Source: Sulfuritalea sp.
Lineage (GTDB): Bacteria; Pseudomonadota; Gammaproteobacteria; Burkholderiales; Rhodocyclaceae
Reading direction: 5' to 3'
NCBI GenBank assembly: GCA_021738385.1
Contig: JAIPCF010000002.1
Location: 1-64,000, forward strand
DNA: 64,000 nucleotides
Shown here: positions 49,101 to 59,681 of the stretch, piece after piece
Position numbering within the stretch: position 1 is the first letter of the stretch
Layout: every line of letters starts with the position of its first letter
Notes under the pieces: generated by a model
What the model was told of the DNA's origin: nothing
The model's database searches: none
The model's input: the letters and a program-made list of their open reading frames with translations, nothing else
Program-made: the position numbers and the translations under genes

Positions 49101-51120
49101 ATGGACAGGCGACCTCGAAGCGAGGGAAATCGACCTCACCACCGGCGCAGTCAGCGGAACCGTGATCTGGTCGGCCCAGGCCAAGCTGGATGCGATTACC
49201 AAGGCCGCCTGCGACAACCGGACCATCAAGCTGTTTCGCGCCGGCGCCACCAATAACCTGGTTGATTTCTCATGGAACAGCTCGGCCTGCGATGCCGGCG
49301 GTGCGCCGACCGGTGTCGCGGCTACCGGGCTGAACGCCACCGAGCAAGCCTATTTCGACTCCACCAAAGTCGCCTTGCTCAGCCAGTATCCAAACCTTGG
49401 CGACGGTACCGGCGTCACGGTTGATCAGCGAACCGCAGCAGCTGGGGCCAATTTGGTGAATTTCGTGCGCGGACAGCGTGGCAAGGAAGGCTTCGATTCC
49501 TCCGACTCGGATTCCCCTAAATACATCAACAAGCTTTACCGGACTCGCGAAAACGTGTTGGGGGACATCATCAACGCGCAACCGGTATTCGTAAAGTCGC
49601 CTTTCGCGGAATACGACGACACGGGCTACTCCGCTTACAAGTCCGCCAAGGCCAGCCGCGCACCCACGGTTTATTCGGCCGCCAATGACGGCATGCTGCA
49701 TGCGATCAATGCCGGCACGTCCATTGTCGACACCGCTGGTGGCACGGAAGCCTGGGCGTTCATCCCGTCCATGGTGCTGCCCAACCTCTACAAGCTGGCC
49801 AGTGAGAACTATGCGACCGAACACACCTATTCGGTCGATGGCACGCCCACGGTGGGAGATGTATACGACCCGCAAAATATCGACCCCGGCCCTCCCGCCG
49901 CGATCAGCCCGGCATGGAAGACCATTCTGGTCAGCGGGCTCAACAAGGGTGGGAAAGGCTATTACGCTCTGGATATTACCGACCCCTCGACGCCCAAGGC
50001 GCTCTGGGAATTCAAGCATGACGCAACCAATTGTGTCACTGTCGATGCGACCAGCAAGGCTCCGGCACTTTCATCGCATACCACCGACTGCCATCTCGGC
50101 TACAGCTTCAACAATCCGATCATCAGCAAGCTGCGTGACGGCCGCTGGGTGGTTTTCGTGACGTCGGGCTACAACAACGTCAATTCACCGACGGAAATCG
50201 GAGACGGAATCGGCTATCTCTATGTGCTGAATGCAATGACCGGCGAAATCATCTACAAGATCGATACCGGCGTGGGTACGGCCGGCGATCCGAGTGGTTT
50301 GAACCATATCAATGCGTGGTCCGAAGATCCATTGCGCAACAACCAGACCGAACGCGTTTATGGTGTCGATCTGAAGGGCAATGTCTGGCGCTTTGATGTC
50401 AACGACATTCTGAATACCTCCGGACGTGAAGCAACACTGATCGCAACCGCGGTGGATGGATCGGGCGTCGGACAACCGATCACCACGCGCCCGGAAATAG
50501 CCGCGGTCAAAATATCCGGCGTGGAGCACCCCTTTGTCTATGTCGCCACCGGTCGTTATCTTGGTACCACGGATTTGTCCGACACGCAGACACAATCGGT
50601 CTGGGCAATCCGCGATGCGCTGACCTCAACCACCCTGACCAGTCTGCGTACCACCCTGCGCAAAATGGTGATCACCAACCAGGGTTCGGGAACCAGCGCC
50701 TATCGCACGATTGGCTGCACCGCCCAATGCGGCTCGACGGATGGGTGGTTTACCGATTTGCCAGACACGGGTGAGCGGGTAAATATCGACATGAAACTGC
50801 AATTGGGCACTCTGGTGGTCGCCAGCAACGTGCCGGAGACCAACGCCTGCAACATCGGGGGTTACGCCTGGCTGAATTATTTCACTAACACACTCGGTGA
50901 AGCCGTTGAAAACAGTGCGGACAACGCTGTCGGGCGACGCCTGGTGGGTGCCGGTGGGCAGGAGTCACTGGCGGTCGGCCTTAATATCGTGCGCTTGCCG
51001 AGCGGAAAAACCGTGGTTATTGCAACGACTTCCGCAGCCCAGCAACTGACAGTGGAAGCTCCGTTCGACGTACCATCCCCGACCGGCAAGCGCGTCAGCT
51101 GGCGGGAAATTCTGCAATAG
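46138..51120 (+). CDS. pilY1: PilY1-like type IV pilus tip adhesin (1660 aa)
   Basis: Signal peptide; VWA MIDAS NILFVLDDSGSMGWDFM; C-terminal beta-propeller VYSAANDGMLHAINAGT, WAFIPSMVLPNLYKLA, VYGVDLKGNVWRFDVND. Confidence 0.95.
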   Translation: MFQSTVTRPRLIALLATALLLPSPGFAGLADLSDNPLSSATTSQVKPNILFVLDDSGSMGWDFMPDNMSSSTIGRRNHQCNLVYYNPGVVYVVPKTSTGDAVNSGTPSSFSAAYNAGFHSYSSESSSTSNLITSFRAHSGDTSQPAYYWKYLGSTTLVPNAGDCNKSLSSSSDSTTNEYCTDGTRTTTTCAAAGKTALWRKIIVSSTSGPATADINGDGSTNASDQDEQLNFANWYSYYSDRLKMMKSATGRAFVGMSDSKRIGFITINPNSPVSSSKYLAIADFDTTQKANWFDKLYSQGTNGSTPLRQALSRAGRHFAAKTNGINSGMSGDPVQYSCQQNFAILTTDGYWNGAGGEQLDGTTDIVNHDGNISELDIYRPSGSKFVMAPRPIYDGGSTLYTYNTAANTYQTATCTYSTQAQQRTRQYQTCSSTSSGLQARTSTNSGGSWTGWSDYPSTTCEDDAEGSSQRECRYGTVTHRRKSSSGGSWYSTSSCSFDNSGGSRYECRRVSSNLNCVGTWSDSQCTNTDPSTEPLCRSSAGAWSNVASCTAAAQNASGVATECQTVTTPGFKLQVGEKVTSRDYTGPGGTGTALGSASSSTSNWTDKTPVTCYATAPSLPADVAITGGGPPTPPANCASGSQVWPCDIYSSGSGVNASVSGAVWTAPGADPTVDPATATYTTSAAHSFLAGHTVTITSVSPSGYRGTFEIVDVPDSTHFKVNLPSDPGAYSSSGTATLYGGSTNSLSDVAQYYYKTDLRNSGLSNCTGALGIDVCSDNVPATGDGAEDDRASWQHMTTFTMGLGLTGTVVYSKNYKTDECQAVAIASGSWSSNVVTMTTSAAHGFYVNESITIAGGNFAGYRGQFRIASVPSTTSFTYSLSSNPGGVFGTGTVTACPDFARIRSGNLNWPVPYADSATALDDLWHAAVDGRGQYFSAGDPETVVTSLTNALAGINARVAAAAAAATSNLEPVAGDNFAYTAKYKTQSWTGDLEAREIDLTTGAVSGTVIWSAQAKLDAITKAACDNRTIKLFRAGATNNLVDFSWNSSACDAGGAPTGVAATGLNATEQAYFDSTKVALLSQYPNLGDGTGVTVDQRTAAAGANLVNFVRGQRGKEGFDSSDSDSPKYINKLYRTRENVLGDIINAQPVFVKSPFAEYDDTGYSAYKSAKASRAPTVYSAANDGMLHAINAGTSIVDTAGGTEAWAFIPSMVLPNLYKLASENYATEHTYSVDGTPTVGDVYDPQNIDPGPPAAISPAWKTILVSGLNKGGKGYYALDITDPSTPKALWEFKHDATNCVTVDATSKAPALSSHTTDCHLGYSFNNPIISKLRDGRWVVFVTSGYNNVNSPTEIGDGIGYLYVLNAMTGEIIYKIDTGVGTAGDPSGLNHINAWSEDPLRNNQTERVYGVDLKGNVWRFDVNDILNTSGREATLIATAVDGSGVGQPITTRPEIAAVKISGVEHPFVYVATGRYLGTTDLSDTQTQSVWAIRDALTSTTLTSLRTTLRKMVITNQGSGTSAYRTIGCTAQCGSTDGWFTDLPDTGERVNIDMKLQLGTLVVASNVPETNACNIGGYAWLNYFTNTLGEAVENSADNAVGRRLVGAGGQESLAVGLNIVRLPSGKTVVIATTSAAQQLTVEAPFDVPSPTGKRVSWREILQ

Positions 51121-51148
51121 GTAGCGCAAACTGGCAAACCGGCTTGTC

Positions 51149-51850
51149 ATGCCCGAAGGCCGATTGCCGAGCAACTCATGGCCAAGACTGGGAATCAGTC
51201 TTGGCCTGTCCTTGCTCCTGCATGGAGTAGTTCTGAAATCATTTGGACCTCCGGGATTCTTCGTCCCTGAGCGTGCCGAGAGCCCCATGTGGCTGGGCCT
51301 CAGCGTCAAGCTGGCCCTGCGCGAACAATCGAAGCCAGTGCTTGAAATTCCCCCCGTCGCCGCCCTCAGTGAAGCCAGCAAGGCGCTTCCTTCATCGAGC
51401 CGTGGAAAAGCCGAAATTCCCGGTATCCGCTCGACCGCGCCGGCACCCCATGGCCCTCAGGGCGACAGTACTTCGAGCACCCAGCGCTCAAGCGCCGGCC
51501 CGTCCGGAATCGTGTCCGGCCCCTGGTATTACCCTGCCAGCTACTTGCATCGCAAGCCGACACCGCTTCGGCCAATACTGCCGAGCTATCCCCGCTTTGT
51601 CAGCGAAATCGCCGGGCGCGTCGTCATTCTGCTGCTGATCAATCCGCAAGGCTCCGTCGACACATTCAAACTCATGGAAGCGAAACCCGCCGGGGTTTTT
51701 GACCAGGCGGTGATCTCGGCCTTTGTCAACGAACGCTTCGCGCCCGGACTGATACTGCGTCATCCCGTCAGAAGTCAGTTGCTGATCGAAGTGATTTTTG
51801 AGCCCGGGTCCCGTCCGCAGACGAGCGTGTTGAGCGATTCGCCTCGATAG
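51149..51850 (+). CDS. TonB C-terminal-like periplasmic protein
   Basis: N-terminal TM; YPRFVSEIAGRVVILLLINPQGSVDTFKLMEAKPAGVFDQAVISAFVNERFAPG. Confidence 0.7.
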   Translation: MPEGRLPSNSWPRLGISLGLSLLLHGVVLKSFGPPGFFVPERAESPMWLGLSVKLALREQSKPVLEIPPVAALSEASKALPSSSRGKAEIPGIRSTAPAPHGPQGDSTSSTQRSSAGPSGIVSGPWYYPASYLHRKPTPLRPILPSYPRFVSEIAGRVVILLLINPQGSVDTFKLMEAKPAGVFDQAVISAFVNERFAPGLILRHPVRSQLLIEVIFEPGSRPQTSVLSDSPR

Positions 51851-51968
51851 CTGTCCCTGAATGCCATCGTGACTTTAAACGACTCGAAATCAGGTAGCGG
51901 TTTCCGGGGACTGTCGGTGGATGACTAAAGCAAGGCCGCAAAACATCCGTATGGCGACCACCAAGCGC

Positions 51969-52964
51969 TTAATCGCCCAATAGTTCCTTCGGCAATGGAA
52001 AGTTGACGTGCTCTTCCACTCCATCCAGGGTTTCAATACTTCTAGCGCCTAGCGCTTCAAGACGTTGCACGACCCCGTTGACCAGCACCTCCGGTGCCGA
52101 AGCGCCTGCCGTTACACCGATGCGAGCGTTGCCTTCCAGCCACTTCGCGTCTATCTGGTTGGCGCCATCGACCAGATAGGCAGGAATGCCGCCGATGGCC
52201 GCGACTTCGCGCAGGCGGTTGGAGTTTGAGCTGTTTTTGGAACCGACCACGATCACTACATCGACTTTCCCGGCCATTGCCTTGACCGCGTCCTGGCGGT
52301 TTTGCGTGGCGTAGCAAATGTCGTCCTTGCGCGGTCCGATGATATTGGGAAACCGTGCGCACAAGGCGTGCACGATGACGCGGGCGTCGTCCACCGATAG
52401 TGTGGTCTGCGTCACGTAGGCCAGCTGCGGCACCGTTACCTGCCCGCGAAGCGGAATCCCGGGTACGCAAAGCTCGCCATCGCCAGCGCTGTGCGTCCCG
52501 TCGGGAACTTTTAGTTGCGTCACGTCATCGACGTTCTCGACCAGATACATGCGCCCCGTCGCCTGCCCCATGGTGCCTTCGACTTCGGGGTGACCCTTGT
52601 GCCCGATCATGATGATCTCGTAGCCCTGCTTGTGCAGACGTGCGACTTCAAGATGTACCTTGGTCACCAGCGGACAGGTCGCATCGAATACCTTCAGACC
52701 GCGCTGTGCCGCCTCGGCGCGCACCGCCTGCGGCACGCCGTGAGCGCTGAATATCACCGTGGCGCCGTCCGGCACTTCGTCCAGCTCTTCGACAAATATA
52801 GCGCCTTTAGCCTTGAGGCCATCGACCACGTAGCGGTTGTGCACCACTTCATGACGAACATAAATCGGTGCGCCGTACTTTTCCAGCGCGCGCTCGACTA
52901 TCGCGATTGCGCGCTCGACGCCTGCGCAAAAACCTCTTGGATTGGCAAGAATGATGTTCATCAC
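51969..52964 (-). CDS. ispH: 4-hydroxy-3-methylbut-2-enyl diphosphate reductase (start may be 52961)
   Basis: [44 protein letters not shown]. Confidence 0.97.
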   Translation of the reverse strand: MMNIILANPRGFCAGVERAIAIVERALEKYGAPIYVRHEVVHNRYVVDGLKAKGAIFVEELDEVPDGATVIFSAHGVPQAVRAEAAQRGLKVFDATCPLVTKVHLEVARLHKQGYEIIMIGHKGHPEVEGTMGQATGRMYLVENVDDVTQLKVPDGTHSAGDGELCVPGIPLRGQVTVPQLAYVTQTTLSVDDARVIVHALCARFPNIIGPRKDDICYATQNRQDAVKAMAGKVDVVIVVGSKNSSNSNRLREVAAIGGIPAYLVDGANQIDAKWLEGNARIGVTAGASAPEVLVNGVVQRLEALGARSIETLDGVEEHVNFPLPKELLGD

Positions 52965-53392
52965 AGAATCCCGATAATTTCCACTTCAAAGCGAACCGAC
53001 TTGCCCGCCAGTGGATGGTTGAAATCAACCAGTACTGCTTCGTCATCCAGTTCGCGCACGATACCCGTAAACTTTTCACCTCCGGGCGCAACGAATTCAA
53101 TCAGTCCATGCAGCTCCGGCTTGGTATCGGGTGGCAGCGCGCTGCGTGCCATGCGCTGAGTCAGTTGCGGATTGTGATTACCAAAAGCCTGCTCGGCTTC
53201 GAGCAAAAAGACGTGGCGCTCTCCGACAGTAATGCCTATCAGGCAGTGCTCCAGCGGCGGCGCCAGTTCTCCGCTGCCCAGTTGCAGGGTTGCCGGACTC
53301 GATTCAAAGGTGCTGATCAGTTCGGTGTCGTCACCGGTCGCGACGCGATAGTGAAGCGTGATCAGGTTACCGGCACTTACTGTTTCACTCAT
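52961..53392 (-). CDS. fkpB: FKBP-type peptidyl-prolyl cis-trans isomerase (SlpA/FkpB-like)
   Basis: [62 protein letters not shown]. Confidence 0.92.
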   Translation of the reverse strand: MSETVSAGNLITLHYRVATGDDTELISTFESSPATLQLGSGELAPPLEHCLIGITVGERHVFLLEAEQAFGNHNPQLTQRMARSALPPDTKPELHGLIEFVAPGGEKFTGIVRELDDEAVLVDFNHPLAGKSVRFEVEIIGIL

Positions 53393-53880
53393 GAAGACTC
53401 CTTGCCGAAGCGAAATTGGTGCCACAGCATCAGCACGACGCCCACGGTTATGGCCGAATCGGCCACGTTGAAAGCCGGCCAATGATAGCCCGCGATATGA
53501 AAATCGAGAAAATCGACCACCGCGTCAAAGCGCAGCCTGTCGACGACATTGCCGATGGCACCGCCCAGAATCATTGACAGGGCTGTCGGCAGCAATCGCT
53601 CCCGCGCATGCTCGCGCAAAAGCTTGAGCAACCAAACCGAAATACCAAGAGCCAGCGCAACGAAAAACCACTTTTGCCAGCCCCCGGCATCGGCCAGGAA
53701 GCTGAATGATGCCCCCGGATTGAAAACCAGAACAATATTGAAAAACGGAGTCATGATCTGGCGCTCCATGTAACCGACATTGGCAAGTATCCAGGCCTTG
53801 CTGACCTGATCGGCCACCAGAACCAAGAGCGCCAAACCCAGCCAGCGCGGGAAGCCCGCCAGGGCATTAACGTTAAACAT
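53389..53880 (-). CDS. lspA: Lipoprotein signal peptidase
   Basis: VLVADQVSKAWI; NPGASFSFLAD; ILGGAIGNVVDRLRFDAVVDFLDFH. Confidence 0.97.
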   Translation of the reverse strand: MFNVNALAGFPRWLGLALLVLVADQVSKAWILANVGYMERQIMTPFFNIVLVFNPGASFSFLADAGGWQKWFFVALALGISVWLLKLLREHARERLLPTALSMILGGAIGNVVDRLRFDAVVDFLDFHIAGYHWPAFNVADSAITVGVVLMLWHQFRFGKESS

Positions 53881-53884
53881 TTCG

Positions 53885-54020
53885 TTCGGAGCGACGGGTG
53901 ATCGTCGAGCGAAGCGAGCTTATCCATAGCCTTGCCCTGGGGCGGGGATGGGGGTGGGGGGGGGTTAATTCGCCCTTCGCGTGTTTCATCATCAGCGGGT
54001 GGCGCTCGGTGCCATGAGCG
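53885..54020. repeat. Two-copy intergenic element, copy A (G-rich, abuts the ileS stop codon)
   Basis: ttcggagcgac.ggtgat.gtcgagcgaagcgag ... ccctggggcggggatgggggtgggg ... cgcgtgtttcatc...ccatgagcg shared with 60835-61033. Confidence 0.88.
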
Positions 54021-56816
54021 TCAGGCAACCTCGCGCGCCTCGCCACTACCGAACAGATTGGAGGTGCAGCGTCCGCATAGCTCGGGGTGCTGGGCATCCT
54101 GGCCGACATCCTCGCGCCAATGCCAGCAGCGGACGCATTTGACATGGGTCGTCGGCGCAACAATGACGGCCTCGGCTCCCGCGTCGCTGGCTTTTACCAG
54201 AACGGTTTTCGAACACACCAGAACAAAGCGCAAGTCATCTTCCAGGCTGGCGAGCACATCGTAGCGAGCGCCGCTGGCTCGAATTTCGACTTCCGCCTGC
54301 AGCGAGGATCCAATCTTGCCGGCCATGCGCTGTTCCTCCATTGCCCTGGACGCCTCGGCCTTGACTTCGCGCAGTTGCGCCCAGCGGTGAAGCAGATCGG
54401 ACTCGCCTTCTGCCTCCGGCAGTTGATGCCACGTCGACAACATCACGCTGTCGCTGTCGCCAGCCAGTTGCCAGATTTCTTCTGCGGTGAAGGACAGGAT
54501 AGGCGCCATCAGCCGGGTGACCGTTTGCAGAATGTGCCACAGCGCACTTTGCGCTGCGCGGCGCGGACGCGAATCGGCTGCGGTGGTATAGAGACGATCC
54601 TTAAGGATGTCGAGATAGAAAGCGCCCATATCCTCGGCGCAGAAGTTCTGCAGGGCCTGCACGATCTTGTGAAATTCGAAGCGCTCGTAGTCCTCTGCGC
54701 ATTGCTCGTGCAACTGCCTGGTCAAGGCCAGTGCGTAACGATCCACCTCCAGCCATTCTGCCGGCGGTAACAGTTGCTTTGAGGCATCGAAATCGGCGGT
54801 ATTGGCGAGTAGAAAACGCAAGGTATTGCGCAAACGCCGATAGACCTCGACCACACGATCAAGAATTTCCTTGGAGATCGAAAGCTCGCCCGAATAATCG
54901 GTGGCAGCCAGCCATAAACGCAGAATTTCGACGCCGAGGCGATTGCCGACTTCCTGCGGCTCGATTCCATTACCCAGCGACTTGCTCATCTTGCGGCCCT
55001 GCGCGTCCACCGTGAAACCGTGCGTCAGCAACGCCTGATAAGGTGGCTTCCCATCGATCGCGCAGCCGGTCAGTAGCGAAGAGTGAAACCAGCCACGATG
55101 CTGGTCCGAGCCTTCCAGGTACAGATCGGCATGCCGTCCGGAATCGGCATAGGTCTCCGGATGCGAGCCGCGCAGCACATGCCAATGTGTGGTGCCGGAA
55201 TCAAACCAGACATCCAGCGTGTCGTTGATCTTGATGTACTGATCGGCATCGGCGCCCAGCAATTCGGCGGCGTCGAGCTTGAACCATGCCTCGATGCCTT
55301 CCTGCTCGACACGCTGCGCCACTTTCTCCATCAGTGCCGCGGTGTCCGGATGCAATTCACCCGTGGCCTTGTGCAGGAAGAAGGGAATCGGCACACCCCA
55401 GTTGCGCTGGCGCGAAATGCACCAGTCGGGCCGATTGGCGATCATCGAATGCAGCCGCGCCTGACCCCATCCGGGATAGAAGGCCGTTTTGGCGATGCCA
55501 TCAAGTGCGAGCTCGCGCAGGCTGGGACCATTGTCGGGTTTCAGATCCATGCCGACAAACCACTGTGCCGTGGCCCGGTAGATCACCGGCGTTTGATGGC
55601 GCCAGCAATGCATGTAGCTGTGGTTTATCTTTTCATGCGAGAACAATGCGCCGACCTCGGCGAGCTTCTCGACAATGACCGGATTTGCCTTCCAGATGTG
55701 CTGGCCACTAAAGAAGGGCAGCGAATCGACATAAACACCGTTGGCTTGCACCGGGTTAAGGATGTCATCAAAACTGAAACCGTTTTTGGTGCAGGAAACA
55801 AAGTCCTCCACACCATAAGCCGGCGCCGAGTGCACGATGCCGGTGCCGGCGTCAAGCGCTACGTAGTCGGCGACAAACACCGGCGAACGACGCTCGTAGA
55901 ACGGATGATGAAACTCGATGCGCTCCAGTGACTCTCCCTTGGCGGTGGCTTTTACCGACCCCTCAAGACCAAAACGCTGCAAGCTGGATTCGACCAGATC
56001 GCTGGCAAGAATCACCAGCCCGCGCGAGGTTTCAACCAGGGCGTACTCAGCCTCGGGATGCACGTTCAGCGCCTGGTTCGCAGGAATGGTCCACGGCGTG
56101 GTGGTCCAGATCACTGCATAAGCCGGCGCCGACAGCGCGCTCAGACCAAAAGCAGCGGCGAGCTTTTCCGGCTCGGCACAAACCAGTCCGACATCGATCG
56201 CCGGACTTTGCTTGTCGGCGTACTCGACTTCCGCTTCAGCCAATGCCGAGCCGCAATCGAAACACCAATTCACCGGCTTCAAACCCTTGAACACCCAACC
56301 ACGTTTGACCATCTCTGCCAACGCCCGAATTTCTCCGGCTTCATTGGCAAAGGCCATGGTCAGATAGGGATTGTCCCAGTCGCCGAGAACACCGAGACGG
56401 ATGAAGCCCTTCTTCTGGATTTCAACCTGCGCTGCGGCAAACTCACGGCTCAGCTGGCGAACCTTGTCGGCTGGCAGTTTCTTGCCGTGTTGCACTTCGA
56501 TCTTGTGTTCGATAGGCAGGCCGTGACAATCCCAGCCCGGCACATAGGGTGCATCGAAACCCGCCAGCGTCTTGGAACGAACAATAATGTCCTTGAGGAT
56601 TTTGTTCACCGCGTGTCCGAGGTGAATATCGCCGTTGGCATAGGGCGGGCCGTCGTGCAGCACGAAGCGCGGGCGACCCTTGGCGGCCTCCCGGATTTTC
56701 CAGTAAAGCTTCTTTTCTTGCCACGCGGCAACCCAGCCCGGTTCACGCTTGGCAAGATCGCCGCGCATCGGAAAGGGTGTGTCCGGCATATTGAGGGTTT
56801 TACGATAGTCAGCCAT
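54021..56816 (-). CDS. ileS: Isoleucyl-tRNA synthetase
   Basis: [19 protein letters not shown] (HIGH); [12 protein letters not shown] (KMSKS); C-terminal zinc site CVRCWH...CGRC. Confidence 0.98.
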   Translation of the reverse strand: MADYRKTLNMPDTPFPMRGDLAKREPGWVAAWQEKKLYWKIREAAKGRPRFVLHDGPPYANGDIHLGHAVNKILKDIIVRSKTLAGFDAPYVPGWDCHGLPIEHKIEVQHGKKLPADKVRQLSREFAAAQVEIQKKGFIRLGVLGDWDNPYLTMAFANEAGEIRALAEMVKRGWVFKGLKPVNWCFDCGSALAEAEVEYADKQSPAIDVGLVCAEPEKLAAAFGLSALSAPAYAVIWTTTPWTIPANQALNVHPEAEYALVETSRGLVILASDLVESSLQRFGLEGSVKATAKGESLERIEFHHPFYERRSPVFVADYVALDAGTGIVHSAPAYGVEDFVSCTKNGFSFDDILNPVQANGVYVDSLPFFSGQHIWKANPVIVEKLAEVGALFSHEKINHSYMHCWRHQTPVIYRATAQWFVGMDLKPDNGPSLRELALDGIAKTAFYPGWGQARLHSMIANRPDWCISRQRNWGVPIPFFLHKATGELHPDTAALMEKVAQRVEQEGIEAWFKLDAAELLGADADQYIKINDTLDVWFDSGTTHWHVLRGSHPETYADSGRHADLYLEGSDQHRGWFHSSLLTGCAIDGKPPYQALLTHGFTVDAQGRKMSKSLGNGIEPQEVGNRLGVEILRLWLAATDYSGELSISKEILDRVVEVYRRLRNTLRFLLANTADFDASKQLLPPAEWLEVDRYALALTRQLHEQCAEDYERFEFHKIVQALQNFCAEDMGAFYLDILKDRLYTTAADSRPRRAAQSALWHILQTVTRLMAPILSFTAEEIWQLAGDSDSVMLSTWHQLPEAEGESDLLHRWAQLREVKAEASRAMEEQRMAGKIGSSLQAEVEIRASGARYDVLASLEDDLRFVLVCSKTVLVKASDAGAEAVIVAPTTHVKCVRCWHWREDVGQDAQHPELCGRCTSNLFGSGEAREVA

Positions 56817-57759
56817 GAGTCGTGCCATTTAAAGAACGAGTATTGAAATAAGTCCTCACGTCCGCAACATCACTGGCGATCTGGGCCTTGAGCGCGTCGA
56901 GCGATTCGAACTTGGCTTCATCGCGCAGTTTGTGCAGGAAATTCACATCAACGTGCCTGCCGTAGATATCACGGTCGAAATCCAGCAGGTGGACTTCAAG
57001 CACGGGCTTGAGTCCCTCCTCCAGCGTGGGTCGCACACCGATGTTCGCCGCCCCGGGCAAAGGCGCCTTGTCGATGCCTGAAACCGTGACCGCAAACACG
57101 CCGGCCAGCGGCAGACGCTTGCGTCGAACCTGGATATTGGCTGTCGGAAAACCGATGGTACGGCCGACCTTCATGCCGTCCATCACGCGCCCCGCAATGA
57201 CATAAGCACGCCCCAGGAGTTGTTCTGCATGATCGAGCCTGCCACTGGCCAACGCTTCGCGCACGGCGGAACTGGAAACACGGACACCACCTATATCAAC
57301 CGTAGACATCGCCTCAACAGCAAACTGATGCACCTGCCCCGCGTGTTGCAACATGGCAAAGTCTCCACCTCGCGCACGGCCGAAACGGAAGTCGTCACCG
57401 ATGATCAGATGTTTGACCGACAGACCTTGTAGCAATATTCGATCGATGAACTGCTCGGCCGTAAGTGCTGCGAGTTGGCGATTGAAGCGGCAGACATGCA
57501 CACGATCGACCCCGCAATCCGCCAACAATTCCAGCTTGTCACGCAGGCTGGCCAAGCGCGCCGGTGCCTGCTCGGGTGCAAACAGTTCGCGTGGATGCGG
57601 CTCAAAGGTGAGCACCGTGGCCGGTAGCGCCAATTCAAGTGCCTTGACTTTCAACTCCGCAAGCAGGCTGCGATGACCACGATGTACGCCATCGAAATTA
57701 CCGATAGTCAGTACCGTGGACGTCGTTGCACACTCGGGAACACCGCGAAAAACCAGCAT
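56809..57759 (-). CDS. ribF: Bifunctional riboflavin kinase/FAD synthetase
   Basis: [58 protein letters not shown]. Confidence 0.97.
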   Translation of the reverse strand: MLVFRGVPECATTSTVLTIGNFDGVHRGHRSLLAELKVKALELALPATVLTFEPHPRELFAPEQAPARLASLRDKLELLADCGVDRVHVCRFNRQLAALTAEQFIDRILLQGLSVKHLIIGDDFRFGRARGGDFAMLQHAGQVHQFAVEAMSTVDIGGVRVSSSAVREALASGRLDHAEQLLGRAYVIAGRVMDGMKVGRTIGFPTANIQVRRKRLPLAGVFAVTVSGIDKAPLPGAANIGVRPTLEEGLKPVLEVHLLDFDRDIYGRHVDVNFLHKLRDEAKFESLDALKAQIASDVADVRTYFNTRSLNGTTHG

Positions 57760-57831
57760 GGGATTGATGCAGCAGGGAAAGCGAGCGATTATATCAAGCT
57801 AAGTAGCTGCGGCCCGCTTCGGCAAAGGCTT

Positions 57832-57931
57832 CACCACAGAGACACAGAGGCACAGAGAGAGACAAAAAACAAATCTCCGACGGGTTGTTTAACGCCTTGC
57901 TTTTCCTCTGTGTTCTCTGTGTCTCTGTGGT
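57832..57931. repeat. Long imperfect inverted repeat (MITE-like, ACCACAGAGACACAGAG family)
   Basis: accacagagacacagaggcacagagagag ... cctctgtgttctctgtgtctctgtggt. Confidence 0.85.
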
Positions 57932-57948
57932 TCAGCCGGGTTTCAGGT

Positions 57949-59223
57949 TCAGTCCAGCCGCGCCAGCTTGGACTTGGCCAGTGGCGGATTCTTGGAGAAA
58001 TAGCGACGGATACCCCTGAGGATTGCCTCGGCCATGCGGTCCTGGTAGTCCTCATCGTTGAGCCGGGCCTCTTCCTCAGGGTTTGAAATAAAGGCGGTTT
58101 CGATCAGGATCGAGGGAATGTCTGGCGCCTTCAGCACCGCAAACCCTGCCTGTTCCACATGGGCCTTGTGCAGGGTATTGATGCGACCCAGTTCCCCCAG
58201 CACGTGCTGACCCAGTTTGAGGCTGTCGTTAATCGTCGCTGTCTGCGACAGATCGAGCAAGGTGCGTGCGAGATAGGGATCCTTGACGCCGATATTCACG
58301 CCGCCGACCAAATCAGCTGAGTTTTCCTTGTTCGCCAGCCAGCGTGCGGCCGAGCTTGATGCTCCATTCTGGGACAAAACAAATACGCTGGAACCTCGTG
58401 CCGTGCTTTTAATGAAAGCGTCTGCATGCACCGAGACAAACAGATCGGCCTGTACCCGACGCGCTTTTTTAACCCGCTGCTGCAGTGGCACAAAGTAATC
58501 GCCATTGCGTGTCAGCACCGAGCGCATGTTGGGCGTGGCGTCAATCTTCAGCTTCAGACGACGTGCCACCGAAAGCGTTACGTTCTTTTCATAGCTGCCG
58601 CGGCGGCCTACTGCGCCCGGATCCTCACCGCCGTGTCCCGGGTCGAGAACAATCGTCACCATGCGTGCGACCTCGGGCTCGCTTTCCTTATTCTGTCCGG
58701 CGGACTTTCCAGTGGACTCATGGTGGTCGCCAAGCTTCGTCTCCGGTTTTAGTGGCGTCTCGTTTTTTTCCAATAGCGCCATCAGCGGATCGACGGGTTC
58801 CACGGGATACAGATCAAGCACCAGGCGATGACCGTATTCGCCTATCGGCTTCAGCGAAAAAACTTGTGGTTCGATTTGTCCCTTGAGTTCGATGACCAGG
58901 CGCACCACGGCCGGCCGATTGCGGCCGGCACGGATCAATTTGATGTAAGGGTCGGACTCAAGGATTTTTGACGGCAGCGTCTGCAACACCGAGTTGAACT
59001 CGACACCTTCCAGATCCAGCACCAGCCGCTCAGGATTCTGCAACAACATGTGGGAATACTTGATGGCCTGATCGTGTTCGATCGTCACTCGCGTGTAATC
59101 GGGGGCAGGCCAGACGCGGACGGCGAGAATGCTGCTGACCGCCGTAGCGCCAACGCCGACTTTTGAGACCAGCAGCGTCAGGCTGGCCGCAGCATATTTG
59201 AGGACATCACGCCGGTCAGGCAT
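57949..59223 (-). CDS. amiC: N-acetylmuramoyl-L-alanine amidase (AMIN domain)
   Basis: IVLDPGHGGEDPGAVGRRGSYEKNVTLSVARRLK; ILIETAFISNPEEEARL. Confidence 0.95.
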   Translation of the reverse strand: MPDRRDVLKYAAASLTLLVSKVGVGATAVSSILAVRVWPAPDYTRVTIEHDQAIKYSHMLLQNPERLVLDLEGVEFNSVLQTLPSKILESDPYIKLIRAGRNRPAVVRLVIELKGQIEPQVFSLKPIGEYGHRLVLDLYPVEPVDPLMALLEKNETPLKPETKLGDHHESTGKSAGQNKESEPEVARMVTIVLDPGHGGEDPGAVGRRGSYEKNVTLSVARRLKLKIDATPNMRSVLTRNGDYFVPLQQRVKKARRVQADLFVSVHADAFIKSTARGSSVFVLSQNGASSSAARWLANKENSADLVGGVNIGVKDPYLARTLLDLSQTATINDSLKLGQHVLGELGRINTLHKAHVEQAGFAVLKAPDIPSILIETAFISNPEEEARLNDEDYQDRMAEAILRGIRRYFSKNPPLAKSKLARLD

Positions 59224-59681
59224 GTCTGTCCCCTTGGGCTTGTGGCGGTAATGCGTGCGCTGCGGCCCTCACTTTCATTGTCGTGCGACTCGACGCGCAA
59301 CTCGATACGCATGTCTGCTGCAGGCAGATAAGGCGCGGCCTTGTCTGGCCATTCGACCAAACAGATCCCGCTTCCTGAAAAATATTCGTCGAGCCCAGCA
59401 TCGAGAAATTCTTCCGCCTGATTGAGTCTATAAAAATCAAAGTGATAGAAGTGTAATCCAGAAACCACATGAAGTTCAAGTAGTGTGTAACTTGGACTCT
59501 TGACCGGACCGTCATCACCCGCTGCGCGCAACAGTCCACGAACCAGCGTAGTTTTACCGGCACCCAGATCGCCTTCCAGCCAAATCACCATGCCGGGCGC
59601 CAGATTCGCTGCAACGACGGCGCCCAGAGAAAGCGTGTCTGCTTCGCTGGGCAGGGCTAAAGTAAGATGTTCGTCATGCAT
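59178..59681 (-). CDS. tsaE: tRNA threonylcarbamoyladenosine biosynthesis ATPase TsaE
   Basis: IWLEGDLGAGKTTLVRGLLRAAG; VKSPSYTLLE; HFDFYRL. Confidence 0.95.
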   Translation of the reverse strand: MHDEHLTLALPSEADTLSLGAVVAANLAPGMVIWLEGDLGAGKTTLVRGLLRAAGDDGPVKSPSYTLLELHVVSGLHFYHFDFYRLNQAEEFLDAGLDEYFSGSGICLVEWPDKAAPYLPAADMRIELRVESHDNESEGRSARITATSPRGQTCLTGVMSSNMLRPA

